A stretch of DNA of 18,083 bases from Armatimonadota bacterium (GTDB taxonomy: Bacteria > Armatimonadota > SYMT01): positions 1-18,083 of the forward strand of contig JAJFMS010000005.1 in the NCBI GenBank assembly GCA_020696885.1. Direction: 5' to 3'. The notes beneath the pieces were generated by a model. It worked only from the letters and a program-made list of their open reading frames with translations. It was not told the origin of the DNA and made no database searches. Both the position numbers and the translations under genes were made by a program. Numbering within the stretch: position 1 is the first letter of the stretch; every line of letters starts with the position of its first letter. Shown here piece after piece: positions 16,182 to 18,083 of this stretch.

Positions 16182-18083
16182 CTAAATTGCCGCCGCCCAG
16201 GCGAACCAGCCGGAGTAGGTCTCGACCGGGTCTTGTTCGCCAGCCGAGGAACTGTATGCGAGGCGGAGCGCTTCTCGGCGGCACACCTCCAGGACATGAT
16301 CGCGCAGGTGGAACAGTTGTCCGTCGGGCAGTCCCGCGGCAGTGCCACGGTCCTTGCGCATGCGGAGAAACGTTGAATACGGCGTGTCATCCCGGGCAGC
16401 CAGCAGCTCGCAGTGTGCTCGCAGGCGGGCGGACGTCTCCTCCAACACGGCGTCCAGCGCATCCCCACGCTCCGGCAGCCATCGCGCGACGGACAAGTAG
16501 CGATCTGCCAGGGCGGCGAGCTCCCGAGCCACCTCGGGAGAGCCGCCGTAGGAGCAGCTCTGCCCCGGGCAATCCAGCCGGTTTCCTAGCGCGAGGAGCC
16601 GTTGGCCCCAGAGCCGCAGTGCTTGTTCCGCCGCCTGCCCCACCGTGGCCGCCTCCGGCCCTGCAGGCTTGAACGTGGACAATCGCCAGCTTGCCATGCA
16701 TGCGGTAGCCCGGAGTTCCTCATCCGCCAGCCGTCTACGGAGGATCTGGAGATAGCGGCCCGGCGCGTACGGCTTCGGTACCACCCAGTCCGGAAACCGC
16801 CCCAACAGCACTTGCCAGACCCGGAGCAGCACGGCTCCCAGGTGCTGGAGCCGGCGGTGATGGAACAGGTGCCGGAGCCGGGCTGGATGATGCCCGGTGG
16901 GATTGACGCGCAGGCTCCAATCCACCAGCCCGACCACACGCTTGTTGAGGGGATGGCCGGCCCAGGGGGCGGGGAGGAGCATCAGCATGTAGATCATTCC
17001 CATGGCCGAGGCCGCGAAGACCAGCAGGTAATACACCGGCCCGGTCCAGGTGTGGGGGAACGGAGCAGGCACCAGCCATTCACCGATGATCGCATCGTGC
17101 CCGGCATGGAACGCGGCCGCCACCGGCTGACGGTGGGAAGCTGCCGCCAGCAGCGCCGTGACTCCTGCGGCCGAGGTCCGCGGCTCGGAGGCGTCACCCT
17201 CCCACCAGGCGAGGAGCGGGCCGAGGACGCTGAACGCGCCCGCCCAGGCCACGCGGAAGCTCCAACCGGTCGGGTCAGCATCGGGAAGCGCGAGCCCTGG
17301 TCCCGAAGCTGCCAGGAGCACCCACCCCAACAGCGGGCATTCCCGCAGCAGCAGGCGTGCGGGCGCACCTCGCTCCGGCTTGCGAAGCCATTCCGCCAGG
17401 CTACCGGCCAGCAAGCCGGTGATGGCGGCCATCACGCCGCCCGCCAGCCAGTCCAGGAATAGCATGCCCTGGCTGCGGATGAGTGCGTGCACGGTCTGTA
17501 CCAGGGCATAGCCCGCCGCCCCGAGACCACCCCCGCACGCGAGGGGCGTCTCCAGAGCGGCCTTCAAGGCGGCGCGGAGTGAGCCGGACATCACCAGCCG
17601 GAAGAGCACCCAGAGGACGGCGGCCAGCATGAGGCTGGGGCGCTGATTTCCGGCATGGGCCGCTACCAGGGCGATGAGGAAGCCGGGCACCATGACCAGC
17701 AGCGCCAGCCAGCCGGAGGCGCGCTCCGGGACTACCGGCACACGATCGATCCAGCGCGTCTTCCTGGCGGCGGTGGGCGTTTTCGTCGGTTCCGAATCGC
17801 ACGCGGTTAAGTCTTCATCGCAGTCTTGCAGCTTCGGATCGGGGATCCGCAGGGCGAGCGCTGCGAGGCCGGCGTGACCCGGATTCTGGTTACGCGCCCC
17901 ACGGATGAGGTCGTGGATCCTTCCGTTAGCCTCCGCCCATTCAATGACCCGAAACACCGTGTCGTTCAAGTTTCCAACATCGGTGATCTCATCCAACCGT
18001 GCATCAAGTTCGAAGCGCAGCATACGCTCAAGATCGCTCCGCTTCGGGAATGCGCTGAGCAGCGCTGCGTGAAGTTGCTGGAT
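16182..18083 (-). CDS. EAD1-domain polytopic membrane protein (5' end cut by right edge)
   Basis: The frame is open from the window's right edge to a TAG at 16182: 633 visible codons. An ATG at 18023 is internal, because the 20 codons before it (with LHAALLSAFP) belong to the same domain. Visible residues 1-78 match Effector-associated domain 1: AFP, then LERMLRFEL, LDEI, NLNDTVFRVIEWAEANGR and NPGHAGL. EAD domains are small helical adaptors that bring effectors to NTPase hubs in conflict systems. A charged linker (80-115) is followed by six to eight membrane helices (about 122-142, 149-168, 180-200, 207-228, 249-267, 276-294 and 348-372). A soluble helical C-terminal part of about 260 residues with no recognised fold completes the protein. 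The true C-terminus probably continues in another frame to 16022. It heads the gene set with the giant propeller protein. The effector activity is unknown; membrane perturbation or signalling is possible. Confidence 0.8.
   Translation of the reverse strand: MQQLHAALLSAFPKRSDLERMLRFELDARLDEITDVGNLNDTVFRVIEWAEANGRIHDLIRGARNQNPGHAGLAALALRIPDPKLQDCDEDLTACDSEPTKTPTAARKTRWIDRVPVVPERASGWLALLVMVPGFLIALVAAHAGNQRPSLMLAAVLWVLFRLVMSGSLRAALKAALETPLACGGGLGAAGYALVQTVHALIRSQGMLFLDWLAGGVMAAITGLLAGSLAEWLRKPERGAPARLLLRECPLLGWVLLAASGPGLALPDADPTGWSFRVAWAGAFSVLGPLLAWWEGDASEPRTSAAGVTALLAAASHRQPVAAAFHAGHDAIIGEWLVPAPFPHTWTGPVYYLLVFAASAMGMIYMLMLLPAPWAGHPLNKRVVGLVDWSLRVNPTGHHPARLRHLFHHRRLQHLGAVLLRVWQVLLGRFPDWVVPKPYAPGRYLQILRRRLADEELRATACMASWRLSTFKPAGPEAATVGQAAEQALRLWGQRLLALGNRLDCPGQSCSYGGSPEVARELAALADRYLSVARWLPERGDALDAVLEETSARLRAHCELLAARDDTPYSTFLRMRKDRGTAAGLPDGQLFHLRDHVLEVCRREALRLAYSSSAGEQDPVETYSGWFAWAAAI

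Noticed and set aside
16042..16468. Separate small gene(s) in the shifted frame over the EAD1 gene end
   Set aside because: Only the part after 16182 reads like protein; upstream of it the frame is nonsense. It is better explained as the shifted end of the EAD1 gene.
15737..16672. Plus-strand frame of 311 codons spanning the giant gene start and the EAD1 gene end
   Set aside because: It is antisense to two well-supported genes and has low-complexity Arg/Pro/Ala composition.
16602..17462. Plus-strand frame of 286 codons opposite the EAD1 membrane protein
   Set aside because: It has no recognisable motif and lies antisense to clear membrane helices.
1..18083. CRISPR array, insertion sequence or integrase
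   Set aside because: No regularly spaced direct repeats, terminal inverted repeats with a transposase, or recombinase motifs were seen.

Overview
GC-rich bacterial DNA (about two thirds G+C by eye) from an organism with an outer membrane: two consecutive genes encode secretins, the outer-membrane channel proteins of type II/III-like secretion and type IV pilus systems, both with signal peptides. Large SBBP/FN3 exoproteins, giant beta-propeller membrane proteins, a KAP-type NTPase and an effector-associated domain (EAD1) are typical of large, complex genomes such as Planctomycetota, Myxococcota, Acidobacteriota or Armatimonadota. The sequence alone does not decide between them. No rRNA, tRNA, CRISPR array, transposase or integrase was found.

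Left part (1-7681). On the minus strand lie the first 53 codons of a secreted protein cut by the window edge, and upstream of it a 1093-residue secreted protein with a DUF7948-like N-terminal domain, seven SBBP propeller repeats and four fibronectin type III domains. It is transcribed divergently from two tandem paralogous secretins on the plus strand. The 238-bp divergent region holds several clear dyad symmetries, so the exoprotein and the secretins may be co-regulated. No secretion ATPase, pseudopilin or inner-membrane platform gene is visible.

Right part (7786-18083, all minus strand). In transcription order: (i) a polytopic membrane protein with an N-terminal EAD1 domain, whose extreme N-terminus runs off the right edge; (ii) a 1922-residue membrane protein made of two very long beta-propeller-like arrays separated by a transmembrane hairpin; (iii) after a 316-bp gap with a large imperfect inverted repeat, a KAP-like P-loop NTPase with two membrane helices between Walker A and Walker B. 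EAD domains are known adaptor modules of NTP-dependent conflict/immune systems. This three-gene set is therefore the best candidate here for an undescribed membrane-associated sensing or defence system. That reading is inference from domains and context.

The EAD1 gene seems to carry a frameshift near its 3' end. Its frame stops at 16182, but 53 well-formed codons continue in another frame to 16022, only 15 bp before the next start codon. A 34-bp dyad (7697-7730) separates the convergent secretin and NTPase genes.
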